Shown: piece by piece, positions 1 to 7,446 of the stretch
How the letters are laid out: every line of letters starts with the position of its first letter
Position numbering within the stretch: the stretch's first letter is position 1
NCBI RefSeq assembly: GCF_026343185.1
Contig: NZ_JAPEMA010000001.1
Location: forward strand, 3,410,001-3,474,000
DNA: 64,000 nt
Direction of reading: 5' to 3'
Source: Streptomyces sp. NBC_00091
GTDB taxonomy: Bacteria; Actinomycetota; Actinomycetes; Streptomycetales; Streptomycetaceae
The notes under the pieces: generated by a model
Databases searched by the model: none
What the model was told of the DNA's origin: nothing
The model's input: only the letters and a program-made list of their open reading frames with translations
Position numbers and translations under genes: made by a program

Positions 1-170
1 GGCTGCTGACGGACCCCCGGGTGACGGGGGTGCGCGAGTGCGAGGCGCAGGACTGCGTGCTGCTCTTCCTCCCGGCGCACCCGCGCCGCCGCTGGTGTGT
101 GGCGTCGGCCTGCGGCAACCGGGCCCGGGTGGCCCGCTACTACGCCCGGCACAAGGGGGAGGGTGCGTGA
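1..170 (+). CDS. CGNR zinc finger protein, C-terminal fragment
   Basis: The reading frame is open from base 3 to the TGA at 168-170, and its start lies before the window. The visible 55 residues contain a Cys-x4-Cys pair followed by W-C-x5-CGNR and the basic tail ARVARYYARHK. This is the signature of the CGNR zinc finger found at the C-terminus of many actinobacterial putative DNA-binding regulators. The usual N-terminal ABATE-type domain would lie outside. No target can be inferred. The stop overlaps a possible GTG start of a 27-codon ORF. Confidence 0.85.
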   Translation, partial: LLTDPRVTGVRECEAQDCVLLFLPAHPRRRWCVASACGNRARVARYYARHKGEGA

Positions 171-250
171 GCCGTGAATGGGAGACGCTGACCAAGACCC
201 CGGAGGGCCGGCGGGTCAACAGGATCTCCCCGGAGGAGGAGGCGGGCTGA
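167..250 (+). CDS. possible 27-residue peptide coupled to the CGNR gene
   Basis: A GTG at 167 overlaps the upstream TGA in a GTGA arrangement and opens 27 codons ending at TGA 248-250. The product is charged (start VSREWETLTKTPEGRR, end SPEEEAG) with no membrane segment or cysteine. The overlap is typical of translational coupling, but the ORF is short and I recognise no family. It may be chance. Confidence 0.3.
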   Translation: MSREWETLTKTPEGRRVNRISPEEEAG

Positions 251-393
251 CCCCCCTAATGAGGGCAGGGTGGGTGAACCTCGGGGCGCGCTCCCCGAGA
301 GGAAAGGTTTCTCCAGCGCGTCGCGCTCCTACGCTCCCTTCCCGGATGCCACCGGACCCGCATCCGCCCGTGGAAGAGAAGAACGGAACTCTC

Positions 394-948
394 ATGCGTC
401 TTCGCACCACCGCCGTAGCCCTCGCCGGAGCACTCACCCTCGTCCTGCCCACCGCCGCCCAGGCGCTCGCGGACGACGGCAAGGCCCTCAACTACAGCTT
501 CCTCCAGGACGGCGTCAGCAAGAGCGGTCAGGTCAGCGACCTGACCGAAGGAAAGTGCCACCTGCTGTCCGTGTCCGACGCCGCCTCGCTCGAGGAGATC
601 GCCAACGAGACCGACAAGGTGGCCCTGCTCTTCGACAACAAGGCCTGTGAAGGCGAGCCGGTCCTGGCCGCCGGGCCGGGGGAGAAGGCCGGCGACTTCG
701 AGGCCGTCGCCGTCGTCTTCGAGGACGCCGCCGGGCAGGGCGAGAAGCGCGAGGAGGCCGGGCAGGGCGAGAAGCCCGAGGAGGCCGCACCGGCACCGGC
801 CGAGATGCCCGCCGCGCCGGTCGAGACGCCTGCCGAGACGCCTGCCGAGGCTCCGGCCGAGACTCCTGCGGAGGCCTCGGACGAGAGCGACGAGGAGGAG
901 GAAGAAGAGGGCGACCTCCTCGACGCCCCCTTCCGCGCGCTCGGCTGA
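394..948 (+). CDS. secreted protein with acidic repetitive tail
   Basis: This is a 184-residue protein. The ATG at 394 is preceded by a GAAGAGAA-type ribosome site and gives a classic Sec signal peptide (MRLRTTAVALAG..., cleavage near AQA-LADD). An earlier start at 178 would bury the signal, so it is not used. The mature part to about residue 110 has two cysteines (GKCHLL and KACEGE) that could form a disulfide. From about residue 115 the chain becomes a low-complexity linker of Glu/Pro/Ala with repeated ETPAE units, ending in a run of Asp/Glu. No catalytic motif is visible. I call it an exported hypothetical protein. Confidence 0.75.
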   Translation: MRLRTTAVALAGALTLVLPTAAQALADDGKALNYSFLQDGVSKSGQVSDLTEGKCHLLSVSDAASLEEIANETDKVALLFDNKACEGEPVLAAGPGEKAGDFEAVAVVFEDAAGQGEKREEAGQGEKPEEAAPAPAEMPAAPVETPAETPAEAPAETPAEASDESDEEEEEEGDLLDAPFRALG

Positions 949-997
949 TCACTTCCGGATGTGTGTCAGGCCCGGCACCCTGGGTGCCGGGCCTGCG

Positions 998-1846
998 TCA
1001 TGCCCGGCCGCCGGTCCGCTGGGCCGGTACCGCCGCGGCGGGCCCGTAGCGGTACGGGTCGCTCCGCAGGCCGCGCGAGGTGACCACCACCGTGAACGGG
1101 GCCTTCGCCGTGGCCGGGAGGGTCGCCGTCAGGGCGCCCGTCGCCGGGTCCGCGGTCACCGGGAGCGGCGTGTCGTCCACCGTGAGGCGGGGTTCGGTGA
1201 AGCCGCCGCCCTCCACCGTGAGCAGCCCGTCGGAGACGGTGGCGTGGGTGATCACCGGGTTGGCGCGGGTGGCCATCTTGTTCACCAGGTAGGCCCCCGC
1301 CGGAGCGCCGGTCAGGGCCCAGATCTCGGCGGGCAGCCGGGGGAGCCCGCCGCCCACGTCGGAGAGGAAGAACAGGACGACGTAGAGCATCGTGACCGCG
1401 CTCAGGGCCACGTACTGGAGGTCCACGAGGTCGGTCCGGCCGCTGTCGTTCGCGATCAGCTCCCGCAGCGGGCGGCGGCCGCCGGGGGTGGCCTTCGGGG
1501 CCGGTTTGGCGAGGCTGCCGTTCTCCACCCGGAAGCCGACGACCGCCTTCGCCGCGATCAGGGCCACGTACGGGCCTCCGAGCAGCGGCAGGTACACCGA
1601 GGTCAGTGAGGACAGCGGGCCGTCGGAGCCCTGGAAGTAGGCGAGGCCGCCGCCGGCCGTCAGCCCGTACGCGAGGATCGCGAGCAGCAGCCAGACCAGG
1701 ATCACGGTCCAGGCCAGCGCGAGGGTGGTGGAAGTGGAGAGCCGGCCGTCGCGGCCGGTGACGAAGTCCGGCCGGCGGCGCAGTCGCAGGGCGACCGGTC
1801 CGGCCAGGGCGGCGAGTAACGCCAGTGCGAAGAGTGCGGATGCCAT
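998..1846 (-). CDS. membrane protein with C-terminal Ig-like (IPT/TIG-type) domain; contains a TTA codon
   Basis: This is a 282-residue protein starting at ATG 1846, with GGGG just upstream. There are four hydrophobic segments: residues about 2-20, 42-66, 80-105 and 150-170. A C-terminal beta-rich stretch from about residue 195 (VITHATVSDGLLTVEGGGF, with later beta strands and TSRGLRSDPY) looks like an IPT/TIG-type immunoglobulin fold. Codon 10 (complement of 1817-1819) is TTA, the rare leucine codon read by bldA, so translation is probably linked to development. The gene lies downstream of the MFS exporter on the same strand. The fold is inferred by eye and no function is recognised. Confidence 0.75.
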   Translation of the reverse strand: MASALFALALLAALAGPVALRLRRRPDFVTGRDGRLSTSTTLALAWTVILVWLLLAILAYGLTAGGGLAYFQGSDGPLSSLTSVYLPLLGGPYVALIAAKAVVGFRVENGSLAKPAPKATPGGRRPLRELIANDSGRTDLVDLQYVALSAVTMLYVVLFFLSDVGGGLPRLPAEIWALTGAPAGAYLVNKMATRANPVITHATVSDGLLTVEGGGFTEPRLTVDDTPLPVTADPATGALTATLPATAKAPFTVVVTSRGLRSDPYRYGPAAAVPAQRTGGRA

Positions 1847-1956
1847 GTGGTCCCCCTGGAGACGGTCCTGGCTCCAGGCTTGCTTACTGGCCCGAGCATG
1901 ACAACCCGCCCGGGCTCCGCCCCGCCCCGCCCGGCGGGCACCGCCGCCTCGGGGCG

Positions 1957-3570
1957 CTACTCGTACTCGGGCAGGACCGGGAACCGGCGCGGCGCCACCA
2001 GCAGCAGGATCAGCAGCGCCGCCACCCCGGCGGCCGTCGCGCCGAGGAAGATGTGCTCCACGGCGGCCGCCACCGCCGCCCGCAGGTGCTCCGAGGCGGC
2101 CTGCGAGAGACTGCCCGGCTCGGCCAGGGCCCGCGATACGTCGTCCAGGCGCTCCGGCAGCCCCGGCAGCGGCGTGTCCGCCAGCCGGGCCGCGATGGTC
2201 GCGTTGGCCACCGCCCCGAGCAGCGCGGCCCCCACGCTCTGCCCGACGGTGCGGCAGAACAGCACCGAGGCCGTCGTGGTCCCCCGCTCGGCCCAGCCCA
2301 CCGAGGACTGCACCCCGACCACCAGCGGCAGCTGGAAGAGTCCGAGGGCGGCGCCCAGCAGCAGCATGACCAGCGCGGGCTGCCAGGGCCGGGCGGGGTA
2401 CGGGAGCAGGGTGAAGCAGAACAGGATCACCGAGGCCAGCCCCATCCCCAGGGCGGCGGTGTCGCGGAAGCCGATGCGCCGGTAGACGTGCTGGCAGAAG
2501 GCGGCCGACAGCGGCCAGGTCAGGGTCATCAGGGCCGTCACGAGCCCGGCCCCGACCGGCCCGAGCCCGAGCACGGCCTGGGCGTACGTCGGCATGAACA
2601 CCATCGGGGCGACCATCAGCAGCCCCAGCGCCCCCATCGCCAGGTTCACGGCGGCGATGGTGCGCCGGCGCCACACCCAGCCCGGCAGGATCGGCTCCTC
2701 CGCCCGGCGCTCCACGCGGACCACCACGGCGGCCAGGACGGCGCTGGCGCCCAGCAGCGCCAGCGAGGGCGCGGACAGCCAGGGCCAGGCCACCCCGCCC
2801 TGCACCAGCGCGAAGAGCAGCAGCCCGCCGCAGGCGAAGACGGCGAGCGCCCCCGCCCAGTCCACCGGGCCCCGGCGCCCGGGGGAGCGTACGGGTTCCA
2901 CGAGGTGGCGGGCGGTCAGCCACAGGGCCAGTCCGGCCAGCGGCACGTTGATCAGGAAGGTCCAGCGCCAGCCCGCGTACCCCGCCAGCGTCCCGCCGAG
3001 CGCCGGGCCGAGCAGGGCGGAGCTCGCCCACACGGTGGTCATCCGGGCCTGTATGCGCGGGCGGTCGCGCAGCGGGTAGAGGTCGGCGGCCAGGGTCTGC
3101 ACGGTGCTCTGCAGGGCGCCGCCGCCCAGCCCCTGGACGATCCGGAAGGCGATGAGCGCGGCCATGTTCCAGGCGGACGCGCACAGCAGGGAGCCGACGA
3201 GGAACACGGCCGTGCCGAAGAGCAGGACGGGCTTGCGGCCGAAGGTGTCGCTGAGCTTGCCGTAGACGGGGAGGGTGACGGTGACCGCGAGGAGGTAGCC
3301 GGAGAACAGCCAGGAGAAGACGGAGAACCCGCCGAGGTCCCCGACGATCTGCGGGACGGCCGTGGAGATGATCGTGCTGTCGAGCGCGACCAGGGCCATG
3401 TTCAGCATCAGCGAGACCACCACGCGGGTGGGCGGCCGCCCGCGCACGGCCCCGTCCGGCGCCGAAGCCCGCCCCGGGGCCGCCGGCCCGGGTCCGGGAC
3501 GGCCTGCGGAAACCTTTCCTCCCGTGTGGTCCGGCGCGGCTTCAGCCCCGCTCTCTCCTGCCTCCACCAC
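1957..3570 (-). CDS. MFS exporter, DHA2/EmrB-QacA family (14 helices)
   Basis: This is a proton-driven drug or metabolite efflux transporter of the inner membrane. About 40 polar N-terminal residues precede helix 1, which carries the antiporter motif ALDSTIISTAVPQI. The motif A loop GKLSDTFGRKPVL follows helix 2, and FRIVQGLGGGALQ and LINVPLAG are typical of the 14-helix drug:H+ antiporter family. The start is uncertain: GTG codons at 3570 and 3567 follow a GGGGGG run at 3574-3579, an ATG at 3597 is also in frame, and the frame is open to 3654. No regulator gene is adjacent. The substrate is unknown. Confidence 0.9.
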   Translation of the reverse strand: MVEAGESGAEAAPDHTGGKVSAGRPGPGPAAPGRASAPDGAVRGRPPTRVVVSLMLNMALVALDSTIISTAVPQIVGDLGGFSVFSWLFSGYLLAVTVTLPVYGKLSDTFGRKPVLLFGTAVFLVGSLLCASAWNMAALIAFRIVQGLGGGALQSTVQTLAADLYPLRDRPRIQARMTTVWASSALLGPALGGTLAGYAGWRWTFLINVPLAGLALWLTARHLVEPVRSPGRRGPVDWAGALAVFACGGLLLFALVQGGVAWPWLSAPSLALLGASAVLAAVVVRVERRAEEPILPGWVWRRRTIAAVNLAMGALGLLMVAPMVFMPTYAQAVLGLGPVGAGLVTALMTLTWPLSAAFCQHVYRRIGFRDTAALGMGLASVILFCFTLLPYPARPWQPALVMLLLGAALGLFQLPLVVGVQSSVGWAERGTTTASVLFCRTVGQSVGAALLGAVANATIAARLADTPLPGLPERLDDVSRALAEPGSLSQAASEHLRAAVAAAVEHIFLGATAAGVAALLILLLVAPRRFPVLPEYE

Positions 3571-3934
3571 GTTCCCCCCGTCTGCGGGGAACACCATCTC
3601 ACCGGGTCGCGTCCGGCGGTATCCCCATCTCACCGGCGGTGCGTCCCGGGGCATCCCCTACACGGAGTCCGCCGCAGGGTGGACAACCCCTAGGGGTTAC
3701 TCAGCATTTGGGCCCAGGGGACTTTCGTCCCGACGGAGGAGGCCGAAAGGCCCGCGGCGTCCTTAACTGATTCATATGAGCGGGGCCGCGGGGGTGGGGT
3801 TAACCCCCGGGTGGATACGGCGATGGGCACCAGGGCGCCGGACACCCTCCGCGCAGCAGACTTCGACGCGGCGACGCACGCACGCACACACGCACACACG
3901 CAGTGAAGCGCAAACAAACAGGGGAGACAGCACC
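3571..3934. promoter_or_regulatory. intergenic leader between MFS and ABC exporter genes
   Basis: This gap of about 360 bases holds the divergent promoters. A perfect 12-base palindrome, GGGGTTAACCCC, lies at 3796-3807 and is a candidate operator for the ABC exporter. Just before the ABC start is a CA-rich simple-sequence run (3872-3900, alternating ACGC and ACAC units), followed by the A-rich leader and the GGGGAG ribosome site. No ORF with coding character is present. Confidence 0.4.
3872..3900 (+). repeat. CA-rich simple-sequence repeat in exporter leader
   Basis: Tandem ACGC/ACAC units run for about 29 bases in the untranslated leader of the ABC ATPase gene. Such runs are rare in this GC-rich genome and may keep the leader unstructured. 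Confidence 0.6.
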
Positions 3935-4723
3935 GTGACAACGGCGATGACCGAGACCAGGCACGGGAGCGACGGGGGGCACAACTCCGTCGCGGCCCGG
4001 GCGCGCCAGGTCGTCAAGGCCTACGGCTCCGGCGAGACCCGTGTCGTCGCCCTCGACCGGGTGGACGTGGACATCCACCGCGGCCAGTTCACCGCGATCA
4101 TGGGCCCCTCCGGCTCCGGCAAGTCCACGCTGATGCACTGCCTGGCCGGCCTCGACACCGTGACCAGCGGGCAGATCCACCTCGAGGACACCGAGATCAC
4201 CGGCCTGAAGGACAAGAAGCTCACCCAGCTGCGCCGCGACAAGATCGGCTTCATCTTCCAGGCCTTCAACCTGCTGCCGACGCTCAACGCCCTCGAGAAC
4301 ATCACCCTCCCCATGGACATCGCGGGCCGCAAGCCCGACCCGCAGTGGCTGGAGCGGGTCGTGGAGACGGTGGGCCTCGCGGGCCGCCTCAAGCACCGCC
4401 CGACCGAACTCTCCGGCGGCCAGCAGCAGCGCGTGGCCGTCGCCCGCGCCCTCGCCGCCCGCCCCGCGATCATCTTCGGCGACGAGCCCACCGGAAACCT
4501 GGACTCCCGGGCCGGCGCCGAGGTCCTCGGCTTCCTGCGCCAGTCCGTCGACCAGCTGGGCCAGACCATCGTGATGGTCACCCACGACCCGGTCGCCGCC
4601 TCCTACGCGGACCGCGTCATCTTCCTCGCCGACGGCCGCATAGTCGACGAGATGTACGCGCCCAGCGCCGACCAGGTCCTGGACCGGATGAAGGACTTCG
4701 ACGCGCGCGGGCGGACCTCGTGA
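3935..4723 (+). CDS. ABC transporter ATP-binding protein (LolD/MacB type)
   Basis: This is a 262-residue ATPase of the exporter whose permease follows directly. Start GTG 3935 is preceded by GGGGAGAC at good spacing. Walker A is GPSGSGKST (about residue 61), the Q-loop is FQAFNLLPTL, the signature is LSGGQQQRVAVARAL, Walker B is IIFGDEP and the switch His is in VMVTHD. FQAFNLLPT and GDEPTGNLD are typical of the MacB/LolD subfamily, which powers FtsX-like permeases by mechanotransmission rather than classic import. The stop overlaps a GTG of the permease gene, so the two are co-translated. It is very similar to the ATPase at 58695-59471. Confidence 0.95.
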   Translation: MTTAMTETRHGSDGGHNSVAARARQVVKAYGSGETRVVALDRVDVDIHRGQFTAIMGPSGSGKSTLMHCLAGLDTVTSGQIHLEDTEITGLKDKKLTQLRRDKIGFIFQAFNLLPTLNALENITLPMDIAGRKPDPQWLERVVETVGLAGRLKHRPTELSGGQQQRVAVARALAARPAIIFGDEPTGNLDSRAGAEVLGFLRQSVDQLGQTIVMVTHDPVAASYADRVIFLADGRIVDEMYAPSADQVLDRMKDFDARGRTS

Positions 4724-4728
4724 CCGTC

Positions 4729-7293
4729 ATGAAGACCGCGCGGCGCAACTTCGTCGCGCACAAGGGCCGGATGGCGCTCTCCGCCATCGCCGTGCTGCTC
4801 TCGGTCGCCTTCGTCTGCGGAACCCTGGTGTTCACGGACACCATGAACACCACCTTCGACAAGCTCTTCGCCGTCACCAGCTCCGACGTCACCATCAGCC
4901 CCAAGGACGCCGAGGAGGGGGAGGACGTCTCCGCCCGCGGCAAGCCCCAGGCGCTGCCCGGCTCGGTCGTGGACAAGGCGCGGGGCGCCGAGGGCGTCAA
5001 GTCCGCCGAGGGCGGCGTCGTCTCGATGGCCGTCACGGTCGTCAACTCCAAGAACGAGAACATGGGGTCGACCACCGGAGCCCCGACCATCGCGGGCAAC
5101 TGGACCGAGAACGAACTCAAGTCCATGAAGATCACCTCCGGTCACGCCCCGCGCGGCCCCACCGAGGTGATGGTCGACGCCGACACCGCCGACAAGCACC
5201 ACCTGAAGCTCGGGGACGAGCTGCGCACCATCGCCGTCACCGGTGACATGCGGGCGAAGATCAGCGGTATCGCCTCCTTCACCGTGACCAACCCGGGCGC
5301 GGCCGTCGTCTACTTCGACACCGCCACCGCGCAGGAGAAGCTGCTCGGCGCCCCGGGCACCTTCACCCACATCAGCGTCACCGCCAAGGACGGCGTGAGC
5401 GACGAGCAGCTGAAGAAGAGCGTGGCGGGCGCGGTCGGCGCGGACACGTACAAGCTGCAGACCGCCAAGGAGGCCGCGGCCGCCAACAAGAAGGACATGG
5501 GCTTCCTCGACGTCATGAAGTACGTGATGCTCGGCTTCGCCGGCATCGCCTTCCTCGTCGGCATCTTCCTGATCTTCAACACCTTCTCGATGCTGGTCGC
5601 CCAGCGCACCCGCGAGATCGGCCTGATGCGCGCCATCGGCTCCGACCGGGGCCAGATCAACCGCTCCGTCCTCCTCGAGGCTTTCCTGCTCGGCGTCGTC
5701 GGCTCCCTCGCCGGAGTCGCGGCGGGCGTGGGCCTGGCCGTCGGCCTGATGAAGCTCATGGGCCAGATGGGCATGCAGCTGTCCACCGCCGATCTGACCG
5801 TCAAGTGGACGACCCCGGTCGTCGGCCTGGTCCTCGGCACCGTCGTCACCGTGATCGCCGCCTACATCCCGGCCCGCCGGGCCGGCAAGGTCTCCCCGAT
5901 GGCCGCCCTGCGCGACGCCGGCACCCCCGGCGACAGGAAGGCCGGTGTGATCCGCACGGTCCTCGGCCTGGTCCTCACCGGGATCGGCGCCGCGGCCCTC
6001 TTCCTCGCCGCGGCCGCCGAGAAGGCCTCCGCCGGATCGCTCTGGCTGGCCCTTGGCGTGCTGTTCAGCCTCATCGGCTTCATCGTGATCGGCCCGCTGC
6101 TGGCCGGCGTCGTGGTCCGGGTGCTCGCCGCCCCCGTGCTGCGGCCCTTCGGCTCCGTCGGCCGGCTCGCCGAGCGCAACGCGCTGCGCAACCCGCGCCG
6201 CACTGGCGCCACCGCCGCCGCGCTGATGATCGGACTGGCGCTGGTCGCCTGCCTGTCGGTGGTCGGCTCCTCGATGGTGGCCTCCGCCACCGACGAACTC
6301 GACCGGACCGTCGGCGCCGACTACATCGTGAGCTCGCAGACCGGCCAGCCGCTGATGCCGCAGGCCGAGCAGGCCATGCGGGCCACCAAGGGCCTGGACC
6401 ACGTCACCGCGTACCGCGAGGCCGAGGTGAAGATCACGGCCCCGGACGGCAGCTCCGCCCAGGACCGGCTGAGCGTCACCGACCCGACGTACGCCCAGGA
6501 CGTGCGCCGCAAGATGATCGCCGGCGAGCACAAGGACGCGTACGCGGCCGGCTCGATGGCGGTCGGCTCCAAGTACGCCGACACGCACCACGTCAAGGTC
6601 GGCGACGAGCTGACGGTCGCCTTCAACGGCGGCAAGACCGTCAAGCTGAAGGTCGCCGCGATCACCTCGGACGAGGGCAACCTCGACAAGGGCGTGAAGT
6701 ACATCAGCACGGCGACCGCCGAGGCCAACATCCCGGCCGACCAGCTGGCGCGCCCCTTCATGCTGCTGGCCAAGGCCGACAAGGGGCAGGCCGACAGCGC
6801 GTACACGGCGCTCAAGGCGGCCATGGCGGAGTACCCGCAGTACAAGGTGCTCAACCAGACCGACTACAAGGAGGACCTCAAGGACCAGGTCGGGCAGCTG
6901 CTCAACATGGTCTACGGGCTCCTCGCCCTCGCGATCATCGTCGCGGTGCTGGGTGTGGTGAACACCCTGGCCCTCTCGGTGGTCGAGCGGACCCGCGAGA
7001 TCGGCCTGATGCGCGCCATCGGCCTCTCCCGCCGCCAGCTGCGCCGCATGATCCGCCTGGAGTCGGTGGTCATCGCCCTCTTCGGCGCCCTGCTGGGCCT
7101 CGGACTGGGCATGGGCTGGGGCGCCACCGCCCAGCAGCTCCTCGCCCTCCAGGGGCTGAAGGTGCTGGAGATCCCGTGGCCGACCATCATCGGCGTCTTC
7201 GCGGGCTCGGCCCTGGTGGGCCTGTTCGCCGCACTGGTCCCGGCCTTCCGGGCGGGGCGGATGAACGTACTGAACGCGATCGCCAGCGAATAG
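4729..7293 (+). CDS. ABC transporter permease, FtsX/MacB family
   Basis: This is an 854-residue membrane protein. One N-terminal helix (about 18-38) is followed by a large extracytoplasmic domain. An FtsX block (YVMLGFAGIAFLVGIFLIFN, then RTREIGLMRAIG) and further helices lead to a second extracytoplasmic domain and a second FtsX block (VVERTREIGLMRAIGLSRRQ). This duplicated layout is usual for actinobacterial type VII ABC exporters. ATG 4729 aligns with its paralogue at 58616; a GTG at 4720 overlapping the ATPase stop is the alternative. The substrate is unknown; relatives export peptides, lipids or antibiotics, or act in cell-wall signalling. Confidence 0.93.
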   Translation: MKTARRNFVAHKGRMALSAIAVLLSVAFVCGTLVFTDTMNTTFDKLFAVTSSDVTISPKDAEEGEDVSARGKPQALPGSVVDKARGAEGVKSAEGGVVSMAVTVVNSKNENMGSTTGAPTIAGNWTENELKSMKITSGHAPRGPTEVMVDADTADKHHLKLGDELRTIAVTGDMRAKISGIASFTVTNPGAAVVYFDTATAQEKLLGAPGTFTHISVTAKDGVSDEQLKKSVAGAVGADTYKLQTAKEAAAANKKDMGFLDVMKYVMLGFAGIAFLVGIFLIFNTFSMLVAQRTREIGLMRAIGSDRGQINRSVLLEAFLLGVVGSLAGVAAGVGLAVGLMKLMGQMGMQLSTADLTVKWTTPVVGLVLGTVVTVIAAYIPARRAGKVSPMAALRDAGTPGDRKAGVIRTVLGLVLTGIGAAALFLAAAAEKASAGSLWLALGVLFSLIGFIVIGPLLAGVVVRVLAAPVLRPFGSVGRLAERNALRNPRRTGATAAALMIGLALVACLSVVGSSMVASATDELDRTVGADYIVSSQTGQPLMPQAEQAMRATKGLDHVTAYREAEVKITAPDGSSAQDRLSVTDPTYAQDVRRKMIAGEHKDAYAAGSMAVGSKYADTHHVKVGDELTVAFNGGKTVKLKVAAITSDEGNLDKGVKYISTATAEANIPADQLARPFMLLAKADKGQADSAYTALKAAMAEYPQYKVLNQTDYKEDLKDQVGQLLNMVYGLLALAIIVAVLGVVNTLALSVVERTREIGLMRAIGLSRRQLRRMIRLESVVIALFGALLGLGLGMGWGATAQQLLALQGLKVLEIPWPTIIGVFAGSALVGLFAALVPAFRAGRMNVLNAIASE

Positions 7294-7308
7294 CCGAGGC
7301 GGTCGTAC

Positions 7309-7372
7309 GGGGGAAACACGGGGGGAGACACGGGGGAAGCGGGGGGAACCCCACGGGGGAGCAGTACGGGGG
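7309..7372 (+). repeat. array of six G-runs between convergent genes
   Basis: Six runs of five or six G (7309, 7320, 7332, 7341, 7355 and 7368) are separated by 4-8 bases. The array lies just after the permease stop and before the terminator hairpin. It fits an intramolecular G-quadruplex on the + strand or in the 3' end of the permease mRNA. Confidence 0.6.
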
Positions 7373-7377
7373 AACAC

Positions 7378-7419
7378 GCCGGCCCCCGGGCCGTCCGCGA
7401 GGACGGTCCGGGGGCCGGC
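7378..7419. terminator. 19-bp hairpin with GCGA tetraloop, bidirectional terminator
   Basis: The arms at 7378-7396 and 7401-7419 pair over 19 positions with a single G-U wobble and a GNRA loop (GCGA). The hairpin lies between the convergent ABC permease and DUF2079 genes. It has no T-run, which is usual for Streptomyces. Confidence 0.85.
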
Positions 7420-7446
7420 GCCGTGCGTCAGGGGGGGGAACAGCAG

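Noticed and set aside
998..3184. Long minus-strand frame of 728 codons spanning the MFS gene and the Ig-domain membrane gene
   Set aside because: Only its last 282 codons are coding. The rest is the out-of-frame shadow of the MFS gene, rich in Arg/Gly/Pro.
4603..7377. Minus-strand frame of 924 codons opposite the ABC permease
   Set aside because: Asp/Gly/His-rich shadow of the GC-rich permease gene. It has no motif, and the + strand product is a clear FtsX protein.
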